Source: JAAYCI01 sp964370195 (GTDB lineage: Bacteria > Bacillota > Clostridia > Oscillospirales > Ruminococcaceae). From it: a stretch of 6,486 bases of DNA. The stretch lies in the NCBI GenBank assembly GCA_964370195.1, contig CAYJIH010000070.1, positions 1 through 6,486 on the forward strand, written 5' to 3'. This document shows positions 1 through 6,375 of the stretch, one piece after another; positions within the stretch are counted from its first letter, which is position 1, and the number at the start of each line of letters is the position of its first letter. The position numbers and the translations under genes were made by a program. The notes beneath the pieces were generated by a model that had not been told where the DNA came from, ran no database searches, and worked only from the letters and a program-made list of their open reading frames with translations.

Positions 1-44
1 GACACCTAACAAACACCACCCATTTTCCCTTTCGCTTTGAACAC

Positions 45-90
45 AAAAAACAACCCGCCCAATTTGGCATCACGCCAAGTTGAGCGGGTT
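45..90 (-). terminator. Intrinsic terminator of the MATE/kinase unit
   Basis: The arms 52-58 (AACCCGC) and 84-90 (GCGGGTT) pair. After one C/A mismatch (59/83) the stem continues with CAAT/GTTG (60-63/79-82) and TTGGC/GCCAA (64-68/74-78) around a 5-base loop, giving about 16 base pairs. Read on the minus strand, the hairpin is followed by a run of T (complement of the A run at 45-50). It starts 20 bases beyond the kinase-like stop codon, as expected for a Rho-independent terminator. The plus-strand side is also T-rich (91-107), so it may work in both directions. Confidence 0.88.
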
Positions 91-109
91 ATTTTTATAT
101 TCCTGTTTT

Positions 110-739
110 TTATGTTTCACTTTTATTATTCAATGCCAAAAGCACCAGCTCCACAGCCTTGTCAATTCCCACCTTCGATGTATCTATACACAAGTTATAA
201 TTTACCATATCATGCCACACTTGGCCTGTATAATACGCATAAAAAGAAGCACGCTGTTTATCTATAGCCAAAATTTCCTTGGCCATTTGTTTTTCGTTTT
301 TCACCCCTCGATCTGCAGGCACCTGCTCGTAGCAACGTTCTATACGTGCATTCATGTCCGAAGCATAAATAAACACTTTAAAAGGATTTCTTTCTTGTAA
401 AATATGATCAGCACATCTTCCCACAAACACTACATCCTTGCCACACTCTTCTTGCTTTTGGGCAATTTCTTTAATTGTTTTTAAAAATGCCAGTTGGATT
501 TTATGGGAAGGCGGCTGCTGATACGTATAAAACCGCGTATGTCCAAATGTTACACCTAGTATCTGTGTTGCTTTTTCATCATATTGACGAATATACTCTG
601 TGGTAAAATCTGTTTCTTTTGCTATTTCTTCCATCAGCCCTTTGTCATAATAAGCACATTGAAGCGCCTGTGCAACACGGTTGCCCACCTCGCGCCCGCC
701 ACTGCTAAATTGCCTATTGATTGTGATGATGTTTCCCAT
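110..739 (-). CDS. Cytidylate kinase-like family protein
   Basis: A 209-residue cytosolic P-loop protein of the cytidylate kinase-like family (Pfam Cytidylate_kin2 type), related to enzymes that move a phosphate from ATP to CMP. The family signature is plain: an N-terminal strand and nucleotide loop ITINRQFSSGGREVG (residues 5-19), the YYDKGLMEEIA helix start (30-40), VFVGRCADHIL (104-114), and VFIYAS followed by an Arg-rich segment (122-135) in the NMP/LID area. The classical Walker A lysine is absent; an arginine (R16) sits in that region, as is usual in this family. True CMP kinase activity is therefore not assured. The start is fixed by the signature lying at residue 5; an AAAGGGTG sequence (750-757) lies 10 bases upstream. 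The start lies inside the end of the MATE gene (26-base overlap), pointing to translational coupling. The gene ends just before a strong terminator. Family is confident; substrate unknown. Confidence 0.9.
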   Translation of the reverse strand: MGNIITINRQFSSGGREVGNRVAQALQCAYYDKGLMEEIAKETDFTTEYIRQYDEKATQILGVTFGHTRFYTYQQPPSHKIQLAFLKTIKEIAQKQEECGKDVVFVGRCADHILQERNPFKVFIYASDMNARIERCYEQVPADRGVKNEKQMAKEILAIDKQRASFYAYYTGQVWHDMVNYNLCIDTSKVGIDKAVELVLLALNNKSET

Positions 740-2090
740 ATGTGTTTTTCACCCTTTCGTAATATCCATACCGTTTGTTGTTCAAAATAAACATTGCAGC
801 TGTAACAATAAGGCAAAGAAGTTCTGCAAATACCACAGCAACCCAAATGCCGTCGATACCAAAAACATAGGGCAAAACCAAAATCATAATTGCTTGAAAC
901 ACAAGTGTGCGTAAAAACGAAATCAATGCCGATACTTTCCCATTGTTTAGCGCCGTAAAAAACGCCGAGGAAAAAATATTAAGGCTACTAAATATATACG
1001 AAATTGCATACAAACGAAGCGCCATAGTCGATAACGCCAACAGCTGTGCATCATAACCCACAAAAATAAAAGCAAGCTGGGTTGCAAACACTTCGGCCAA
1101 CAATGTAAGCACAATGGCTGCACAAGCCACCAATATCAAACTTTTTTTCAAAAGAGATTGCAACTCTTCCCTGTTTTGTGCACCATAATGATAACCAATA
1201 ATGGGAATTACACCAATGGTATACCCTATAAACACACCCAAAAACACAAAAGATATATACATAATAATACCATAAGCCGATACACCATTTGCGCCAATAA
1301 ATGTCATAAGCTGGAAGTTATACAACATATTGATAAGCGACATTGATACGCTTGTCATCATCTCAGAGGCACCGTTCGCGCCGCTTTGAAGCAATGCCCT
1401 TGGGTTCCATTTTGGTTTAACAAGGCGCAACGAACTTGTGTTTTTTTTGCTGATAAAATAAATGAGTGGAATTACACCGCCTAAAATTTGACTTAGCCCT
1501 GTTGCAGCCGCAGCCCCTGCAATCCCCCACTTGAAGATAACAATAAACACATAATCCAACAGCACATTCGAACATCCACTTAAAATGGATAACCACAGCC
1601 CCATTTTTGGTTTATCTGCCACCACAACAAAGTTTTGAAAAGTAGTTTGCAGCATAAACCCCGGCAGTGCCATCAACATTATACTACCATACGCTACGCA
1701 ATCTTGCAAAAGCTCCGGCGTTGCCCCAAGAAACACAGCTATATTTTCGATAAATGCAACGCCAAATGTTGCACACAAAATAGCCACTACAATCAAAGTA
1801 CAAATAATCAAAGAAAAAACTTCGTTCGCCTCTTTTTTCTTATTTTCTCCAAGTAGCTTTGCCACCAATGCACAACCACCGGTTCCCAGCATAAAACTAA
1901 CTGCACTAAAAATCATAATAAACGGGTAAATTAAATTGAGAGAAGAAAACGCACTTTTCCCCACAAAATTAGACACAAACAAACCATCTACCACACCGTA
2001 TACCGAAATAATAATCATCATCAGCACAGACGGAATGGTAAATTGAATTAGTTTTCGAAATGTAAATTTATCCGAAATTTGTATCTTCAT
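714..2090 (-). CDS. MATE family efflux transporter
   Basis: A 458-residue inner-membrane protein of the multidrug and toxic compound extrusion family, Na+- or H+-driven exporters with 12 membrane helices in two bundles. It shows the usual opening (MKIQISDKFTFRKL, residues 1-14) and VDGLFVSNFVG at the end of helix 1 with Asp35. It also has GTGG before AKLLGENKKKEA (69-88), NVLLDYVFI (175-183), and the second-half loop GYHYGAQNREE (299-309). Length matches the family. I chose the ATG at 2090 over the one at 2123 because an AAAGAGG sequence (2095-2101) sits 4 bases upstream and relatives start with this MKIQ-type sequence; the 2123 ATG has no good binding site. The C-terminus (GKHHHNQ) is histidine-rich. 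It is first in a two-gene unit with the cytidylate kinase-like gene. The exported compound cannot be told from sequence. Confidence 0.95.
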   Translation of the reverse strand: MKIQISDKFTFRKLIQFTIPSVLMMIIISVYGVVDGLFVSNFVGKSAFSSLNLIYPFIMIFSAVSFMLGTGGCALVAKLLGENKKKEANEVFSLIICTLIVVAILCATFGVAFIENIAVFLGATPELLQDCVAYGSIMLMALPGFMLQTTFQNFVVVADKPKMGLWLSILSGCSNVLLDYVFIVIFKWGIAGAAAATGLSQILGGVIPLIYFISKKNTSSLRLVKPKWNPRALLQSGANGASEMMTSVSMSLINMLYNFQLMTFIGANGVSAYGIIMYISFVFLGVFIGYTIGVIPIIGYHYGAQNREELQSLLKKSLILVACAAIVLTLLAEVFATQLAFIFVGYDAQLLALSTMALRLYAISYIFSSLNIFSSAFFTALNNGKVSALISFLRTLVFQAIMILVLPYVFGIDGIWVAVVFAELLCLIVTAAMFILNNKRYGYYERVKNTYGKHHHNQ

Positions 2091-2145
2091 AATGCCTCTT
2101 TCACACGGTTCTTTTGTTTTCATTTTCAGCCATCAATGCGCCAAC

Positions 2146-2476
2146 CTATTGTGGCACCTCAAAAAATGTCTCTAGCCCCTTTGCTAAGCAATGCTTTTGT
2201 AACTCTTCACAATTTTCGTGTTCAAATTTTCATCATTAAACTATGCATAAGGGCCTTTTACAGCACTTACTGATACAGCCATTTGTCTTTTGCTCCCAGT
2301 TCACATTGTATATAGCCATTTTCAGGCTCGTTTATTTTCCAAAGTGTTGTGCAAAAACAACTGTATACAAACTATGATTATGTATAAATTTCCCGCACCC
2401 TTTAAAGCTATTTTGAATATTGCGCTCTAAAATAACCTAGAAATCCAATTTGTTCATCATATCTTATCAAAAAAAA
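2146..2476 (-). pseudogene. Possible remnant of a decayed small gene
   Basis: The minus strand contains short blocks that read like protein but are split by stops and frame changes. From about 2464 one frame reads DEQIGFLGYFRAQYSK, then several stops. The same frame later (about 2340-2268) reads KINEPENGYIQCELGAKDKW followed by LYQ and a stop. After a frame change, 2229-2149 reads KFEHENCEELQKHCLAKGLE followed by TFFEVPQ, ending at TAG (2146-2148). Three consecutive stops (TAA TGA TGA, 2230-2238) precede the last block. I do not recognise the family. The open stretches are each under 35 codons, so chance open reading in noncoding leader DNA is a real alternative. If real, it was a protein of roughly 100 residues oriented with the MATE gene. 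Confidence 0.25.
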
Positions 2477-2484
2477 ATTGTCAA
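2456..2484 (-). promoter_or_regulatory. Sigma-A-like promoter reading towards the MATE gene
   Basis: On the minus strand, a perfect TTGACA (-35, 2479-2484) and TATGAT (-10, 2456-2461, five of six matches) are separated by exactly 17 bases, with a run of nine T in the spacer. Predicted transcription starts near 2449, giving a leader of about 360 bases before the MATE start at 2090. It is the best promoter match in this spacer. Confidence 0.65.
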
Positions 2485-2606
2485 CCCTGCTTATTTTACT
2501 GCATGAATCCTTTTCATGTCCTATTGATGTCTCGCCGCTTGCCTTGTTCTGTACAACCATTCTAAAACAGCACGCTTCTCACAAAATATTTTCCTTATGC
2601 AAAAAT

Positions 2607-2634
2607 TCGACTTTATTGTGCTTTATCTTATGAT
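2607..2634 (+). promoter_or_regulatory. Candidate promoter for the oxygenase gene
   Basis: TCGACT (-35, 2607-2612, four of six matches) and TATGAT (-10, 2629-2634) lie 16 bases apart. Transcription would start about 2641, leaving a short leader of some 34 bases before the ATG at 2675. The -10 overlaps an inverted pair TTATC (2623-2627) / GATAA (2632-2636), and the heptamer ATGATAA occurs at 2630 and again at 2641, one helical turn apart. A regulator binding here is possible but unproven. Confidence 0.4.
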
Positions 2635-2658
2635 AATTTAATGATAACAATATTAAGT

Positions 2659-2665
2659 AAGGTGG
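2659..2665 (+). promoter_or_regulatory. Ribosome binding site deciding the oxygenase start
   Basis: AAGGTGG is one base from the ideal AAGGAGG. It is 9 bases before the ATG at 2675 but only 3 bases before the in-frame ATG at 2669, so the later ATG is the better-spaced start. Confidence 0.65.
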
Positions 2666-2674
2666 TCAATGCAT

Positions 2675-4660
2675 ATGGAAACAAAAAATAACAAACACAA
2701 TACTATCACACAAGAACAACACAAATACAGAAACATCTACCCAAATATACGCTATTTAATTGCTGCAAAACGAAACAGCTATTTGGCATTTAAAACAGTT
2801 ACATCTTCTTTTGCAAGGCGGCACAACACGTCTTCTATTATACCAAACAATTATACTGTACATAACACCACTACCGTTGATGGTGAGTTTAAACTTCAAC
2901 TCCTTTTTGGGGAAATCCCCGAAGATTTAGATGGGAACTTATACATCTGCCAATGCCTTGGCTCCCCCACCGCTTACATGGTAGGCGATGCAAATATTAT
3001 AAAAGTATCTTTCACAAAAAACGGTATCTTTGTAAAAAACCGTTTTTTATGGAATGCTTCCAGCATTGCAAAAGCAGCCTTACAAAACAGCTCTCACCGG
3101 TTCGACCATTGTGGTCTCATGTATATGTCGCCCGGTGTGGGCATCACATCCTATGTAGAAGGCATCTATATTTTACCAGACGGACGCCTTGGCGTTACAA
3201 GTGATATTGATAGGCCATGTATCATCGATCGAGATTCTTTGCGTGCCCAAAGTACCCTGGGAAGCCGAAAAGACTGGATGCCTATGATGTGTGGCCAGGC
3301 AGGTGATGTGATGGGCAGCTTATTTGCCGGATATAATAATTCCCATGCACTATACACCGACACGCACACAAACGAAGCTTTTCTTGTTAACTATCAACTT
3401 AAACAAGAAGATGGCTCTCACCCTTGCAAGCTTATGCGCTGGAACGGCTCAAAAAATCTCATGTCTTGGTCTGTTGTAAACGAAAACGGTGCCGACATTC
3501 GCATTCGTCAAAGTGTCCATGAATTGGTTTTTACAAAAGATTATATTATTTTAGCCGACACTGCGTTTATAACAGGAGATGAAATCATCCGCCTATGGAA
3601 AAACGCCCCCATTCCCAGCACAAAAACAACTGTTTATATTATAGATAGAAGGCAGTTAACACAGCACACCTCCCACGTGGTTGCAAAAAATGTAACTATA
3701 GAAGAGGCGTGCATTCACCTCATTGCCGAATACGAAAATCCACATGACATCATCACACTATATATGCTGCACACACCCGCCACAAACACAGCAGAAATCA
3801 TCCGAAACTATGATATAGATTTACACGGTAAACGTTTCCCAAAACATTTAATTGGCTATGGCACACTTCCTGTTTTAGATCTGTCCAGCCTAGGCAAGCA
3901 TCAAATCAACATGAACTTTGGCACGGTGGCATCTTCAGAATATATTCGGGATGCCACATTTTGCTTCGGCCCTTATATGTACACATATCTTGGCCGCCAA
4001 ACACGGCCTTTCCAAGAACAAGACCTTTTCATCATGTGCAAAGGATTTCATGCCAACTTGCTACCAAAACGTATTTACAACGCTTACAAAGATGTCGTGA
4101 ACCGAAAAGTCCCTCTTAGCGACATGGTAAATACAGAAAAAACTGCGTGCAACAGTTCCATCGCGCGCATTCAAAAATCCCCTTTTAAGGTAACAGACAT
4201 ATATTTCATGCCAAACCAAGTGTATCTGCATACCATTTCCTGTTTAGAATCCTCCACTTGCCAAGGAAAGGGATACGTGCTTGCCGGTGTCACGCACGAA
4301 ACAGCCAATAACACAAACAGCTCAGGCCACGAATACTGGCTTTTCGATGCAGATAACCTTCGTAAAGGACCCATTTGCAAGCTAGGGCATCAAGAATTAC
4401 ACAATTCAATTTTGTTTCACACCGTTCATCTAACCTGTGCACAGGAAAAAGCACTCGACAAGAAAAAAACAGTATACAACCTCTCCCTACGCGAAGATTA
4501 CCCCGCCGATGAATTGAGCAAATGGTCTCCTTGTGTACAAAACACATTTGAACAGCTTATTTGGCCTTATTTTGATCATAACAACCCTTCTCAACAGGAA
4601 AAAGCCCAAAAAGCACTGCAACAGCTTAAAAACATGTCTAATAAAACACACCAAATGTGA
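2675..4660 (+). CDS. Divergent carotenoid oxygenase (RPE65/CCD) family protein
   Basis: A 661-residue protein (663 if it starts at 2669), assigned to the carotenoid cleavage oxygenase family: seven-bladed beta-propellers with one Fe(II) held by four histidines that split C=C bonds of carotenoids, apocarotenoids or stilbenes with O2. All four ligand motifs are found in order. They are SHALYTDT with H224; SVHELVFTKDYIILAD with H282 (family pattern MHDFAxTxxY); CIHLIAEYE with H348 and E354 (compare HTINTYE of RPE65); and LFHTVHL with H582 in the place of the GFHG end motif. GEIPEDLDGNLY (79-90) matches the family opening, and FDADNL (557-562) matches the LDAxxL strand before the last ligand. Substitutions: the usual Glu of the ExGxP motif is Asp177 in SDIDRP, and the EDDG motif is replaced by QGKG (530-533). 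About 65 extra N-terminal residues and a 75-residue tail make it longer than the usual 450-550. No signal peptide or membrane helix is seen, so it is probably cytosolic. No neighbour suggests a substrate. Confidence 0.78.
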   Translation: METKNNKHNTITQEQHKYRNIYPNIRYLIAAKRNSYLAFKTVTSSFARRHNTSSIIPNNYTVHNTTTVDGEFKLQLLFGEIPEDLDGNLYICQCLGSPTAYMVGDANIIKVSFTKNGIFVKNRFLWNASSIAKAALQNSSHRFDHCGLMYMSPGVGITSYVEGIYILPDGRLGVTSDIDRPCIIDRDSLRAQSTLGSRKDWMPMMCGQAGDVMGSLFAGYNNSHALYTDTHTNEAFLVNYQLKQEDGSHPCKLMRWNGSKNLMSWSVVNENGADIRIRQSVHELVFTKDYIILADTAFITGDEIIRLWKNAPIPSTKTTVYIIDRRQLTQHTSHVVAKNVTIEEACIHLIAEYENPHDIITLYMLHTPATNTAEIIRNYDIDLHGKRFPKHLIGYGTLPVLDLSSLGKHQINMNFGTVASSEYIRDATFCFGPYMYTYLGRQTRPFQEQDLFIMCKGFHANLLPKRIYNAYKDVVNRKVPLSDMVNTEKTACNSSIARIQKSPFKVTDIYFMPNQVYLHTISCLESSTCQGKGYVLAGVTHETANNTNSSGHEYWLFDADNLRKGPICKLGHQELHNSILFHTVHLTCAQEKALDKKKTVYNLSLREDYPADELSKWSPCVQNTFEQLIWPYFDHNNPSQQEKAQKALQQLKNMSNKTHQM

Positions 4661-4687
4661 AACATGGTGAATTCTTTCATGTTTTTT
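4660..4687 (+). terminator. Weak candidate terminator after the oxygenase
   Basis: AAACATG (4660-4666) pairs with CATGTTT (4678-4684) around an 11-base loop and runs into a T-rich stretch (4682-4687, then ATA). The stem starts on the last base of the stop codon, has only two G/C pairs and a large loop, so termination would be inefficient. The following gene has its own promoter, which fits a boundary here. Confidence 0.35.
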
Positions 4688-4739
4688 ATAGAAAATATCA
4701 TCTTGATTCATAAAATTTGTCGAATTAGAAAAGTAATGA

Positions 4740-4768
4740 TTGAAAAAACACGCAAAACCTAGTACAAT
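4740..4768 (+). promoter_or_regulatory. Sigma-A-like promoter of the chemoreceptor gene
   Basis: TTGAAA (4740-4745) and TACAAT (4763-4768) each match the consensus at five of six positions and are 17 bases apart. Transcription would start near 4775, about 95 bases before the ATG at 4871. The match favours the housekeeping sigma factor; I found no flagellar sigma-D type pair (TAAA ... GCCGATAT) upstream. Confidence 0.7.
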
Positions 4769-4788
4769 AAAGGTATACATGAATGGGA

Positions 4789-4810
4789 CATCTTTTTTTA
4801 TACAAAGATG
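4789..4810 (+). other. Hairpin in the chemoreceptor leader
   Basis: CATCTTT (4789-4795) pairs with AAAGATG (4804-4810) around an 8-base loop, within the predicted 5' untranslated RNA. It has no T run after it, so it is not a terminator. It could stabilise the transcript or be incidental. It does not resemble the conserved core of a cyclic di-GMP riboswitch. Confidence 0.3.
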
Positions 4811-4870
4811 CTTTAAGCCGTAGCAACCTTTATACGCCCTATATTTTTCCATATTGAGGAGGATTCCGGG

Positions 4871-6322
4871 ATGAAAAACATGAAAATCAATGCAAAATTG
4901 GCGCTTACATTCGGTCTAATCATCGCCCTTATACTGGTGCTTTGTACCATAACCATTCTTAGCATCGACACATTGTATGAGGTTAGCCACAACACCATTG
5001 TGGAAGCGGCAAACGCAGAACCCGGCACATTTGAAGTTGCCGAATTTGAACAAGAAGTCATCTTGGTTGAAACCGGCTCAAAAATTGTTGTATTTGCCAT
5101 TGGTTTTCTTTTGGTTATTGTAAGTGTTGTTATGGCTTTGATGATTCGCGCCTCTATTGTTACCCCTGTGCGTGAGTTGGAAAAAGCCACACGTGCCATG
5201 TCTCAGGGAGATTTAAGCTCTGCAATCAACTACAAAAGCAAAGATGAACTGGGGCAGCTATCAAACCATATGCGCGAATCGAATGCAATTATCAAACAAT
5301 ATGTTGCCGATATCTCACGTGCTATGAAGTCCATTTCAGAAGGCGACTATCATTTAGAACCAGGCCAACCGTATGTTGGTGATTTTTCTGAAATAGAACA
5401 ATCGATCACTGCAATGATTATGTCAAGTTCTCGCACGATGTATAGCATCGACCAAGCTGCACAACAAGTATCTGCCAGCTCCGAACAAGTTTCCTCTGGC
5501 AGCCAAGCACTTGCACAAGGTGCCACCGAGCAAGCCAGCAGCGTTGAAGAGTTATCTGTTACCATTAACGATGTATCCAACCAGGTAAAACAAAGTGCTG
5601 AGCATGCCGAAAGTGCTAGCAAAAAAGCAAATGATGCTACAAGTTCCATCAATGGAAGCAACGAACGCATGCAAGAACTTCGGCAATCGATGAGTGAAAT
5701 TGAAAGCAAGAGCCAAGAAATTAGCAAAATCATCAAAACGATTGAAGACATTGCCTTCCAAACAAATATTTTGGCATTGAATGCCGCTGTAGAAGCTGCA
5801 CGCGCCGGTGCCGCTGGCAAAGGTTTTGCTGTGGTGGCCGATGAAGTACGCAACCTTGCTGCCAAAAGTGCAGACGCTGCCAAAAACACAACGTCACTTA
5901 TCGAAGGTTCTGTTGCCGCTGTAGCTGAAGGGGTTCGTTTGGCCGGCCTTACAGCAGAACAACTAAACGATGCTGTAGAAAACGTTGCCAATGCAACCGA
6001 TATGATTTCTGAGATTACACAGGCATCGGAAGAACAATCCATTGCCCTATCACAAATCTCTACAGGCATTGATCAAATTGCATCTGTTGTACAAATCAAC
6101 TCTGCTACAAGTGAAGAAAGTGCAGCCGCATCAGAAGAACTATCCAGCCAAGCACATACACTAAAATCACTTATTGCAAAATACAAATTACATCCAGCCG
6201 CATTGGTTGGTTTAGATTCTCCCGCATCCATCCCCTCCGGCGTTTCAAGTGCCCATTCAGCACCAGCACCCGTTTACGATGCCCTCCCTGCTGGCCCTGC
6301 ACCCGGACAACCATTGTTCTAA
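4871..6322 (+). CDS. Methyl-accepting chemotaxis protein with minimal sensor loop
   Basis: A 483-residue membrane receptor that controls the CheA/CheW kinase complex and so flagellar rotation. Order: first membrane helix (about 9-31), an outer loop of only about 37 residues (34-70), second helix (71-92), HAMP domain starting ASIVTPVRELEKATRAMSQG (94-113), and a second HAMP-like linker with SISEGDY and VGDFSEIEQSI (154-179). The long signalling coiled coil (about 190-440) follows. Its conserved hairpin tip, including the kinase-contact region, is IAFQTNILALNAAVEAARAG (294-313), followed by GKGFAVVADEVRNLA (316-330). Typical receptors of this group have 150 or more residues between the helices, as a 4-helix bundle or Cache domain; none fits here. 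The tail (441-483) is rich in Pro, Ala and Ser, ends in PLF and lacks an NWETF-type CheR tether. A strong GAGGAGGA site (4856-4863) 7 bases upstream fixes the start. Two stop codons, TAA TAA, end it. The ligand is unknown. Confidence 0.95.
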   Translation: MKNMKINAKLALTFGLIIALILVLCTITILSIDTLYEVSHNTIVEAANAEPGTFEVAEFEQEVILVETGSKIVVFAIGFLLVIVSVVMALMIRASIVTPVRELEKATRAMSQGDLSSAINYKSKDELGQLSNHMRESNAIIKQYVADISRAMKSISEGDYHLEPGQPYVGDFSEIEQSITAMIMSSSRTMYSIDQAAQQVSASSEQVSSGSQALAQGATEQASSVEELSVTINDVSNQVKQSAEHAESASKKANDATSSINGSNERMQELRQSMSEIESKSQEISKIIKTIEDIAFQTNILALNAAVEAARAGAAGKGFAVVADEVRNLAAKSADAAKNTTSLIEGSVAAVAEGVRLAGLTAEQLNDAVENVANATDMISEITQASEEQSIALSQISTGIDQIASVVQINSATSEESAAASEELSSQAHTLKSLIAKYKLHPAALVGLDSPASIPSGVSSAHSAPAPVYDALPAGPAPGQPLF

Positions 6323-6336
6323 TAAGCAATTCCCAT

Positions 6337-6375
6337 AAAATTAAGCCCTCTTGCTTTGCAAGAGGGCTTAATTTT
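6337..6375 (+). terminator. Perfect 18-bp intrinsic terminator after the chemoreceptor
   Basis: The arm 6337-6354 is exactly complementary to 6358-6375 around a TTT loop, with a GC-rich centre (GCCCTCTTGC) and A/T ends. The 3' arm ends ATTTTAT, giving the U-tract; the 5' arm starts AAAA, so the same hairpin can stop transcripts from the right. It begins 14 bases after the stop codon. The bases beyond it (6376-6486) hold no gene I can support. Confidence 0.92.

Larger units (their letters stand above)
2124..2668. other. Divergent spacer between transporter and oxygenase
   Basis: This AT-rich region separates two divergent genes and has no intact gene that I can support. It holds a near-consensus leftward promoter (2456-2484), coding-like but stop-interrupted minus-strand text (about 2146-2476), and a weaker rightward promoter (2607-2634). 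I looked for riboswitch cores and RNA genes and recognised none. The stretch 2485-2600 shows nothing identifiable. Confidence 0.7.

Noticed and set aside
37..400. Overlapping plus-strand open frames across the terminator and kinase-like gene
   Set aside because: They run antisense to a clear gene and start inside its terminator; no protein family features.
714..2123. Longer MATE start at 2123
   Set aside because: No ribosome binding site precedes it and the added 11 residues are not part of the family; the 2090 ATG has AAAGAGG upstream and the typical MKIQ opening.
4779..4823. Upstream mini-ORF of 14 codons (MNGTSFFIQRCFKP)
   Set aside because: It starts almost at the predicted transcript end with no ribosome binding site; nothing supports translation.
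4800..4830. Flagellar sigma-D promoter before the chemoreceptor
   Set aside because: GCCGTAGC resembles GCCGATAT only in its first half, and no TAAA lies at the needed distance.
4769..4870. Cyclic di-GMP riboswitch in the chemoreceptor leader
   Set aside because: Such riboswitches often precede chemoreceptor genes, and GGGACAT and AAGCCG occur here, but the conserved core and paired helices are missing and the leader is only about 95 bases.
5350..6069. Long open frame (239 codons) antisense to the chemoreceptor
   Set aside because: It is a mirror of the Ala/Ser/Glu-rich coiled coil; its Ser/Ala/Leu/Cys-rich translation has no family features and the sense frame is certain.
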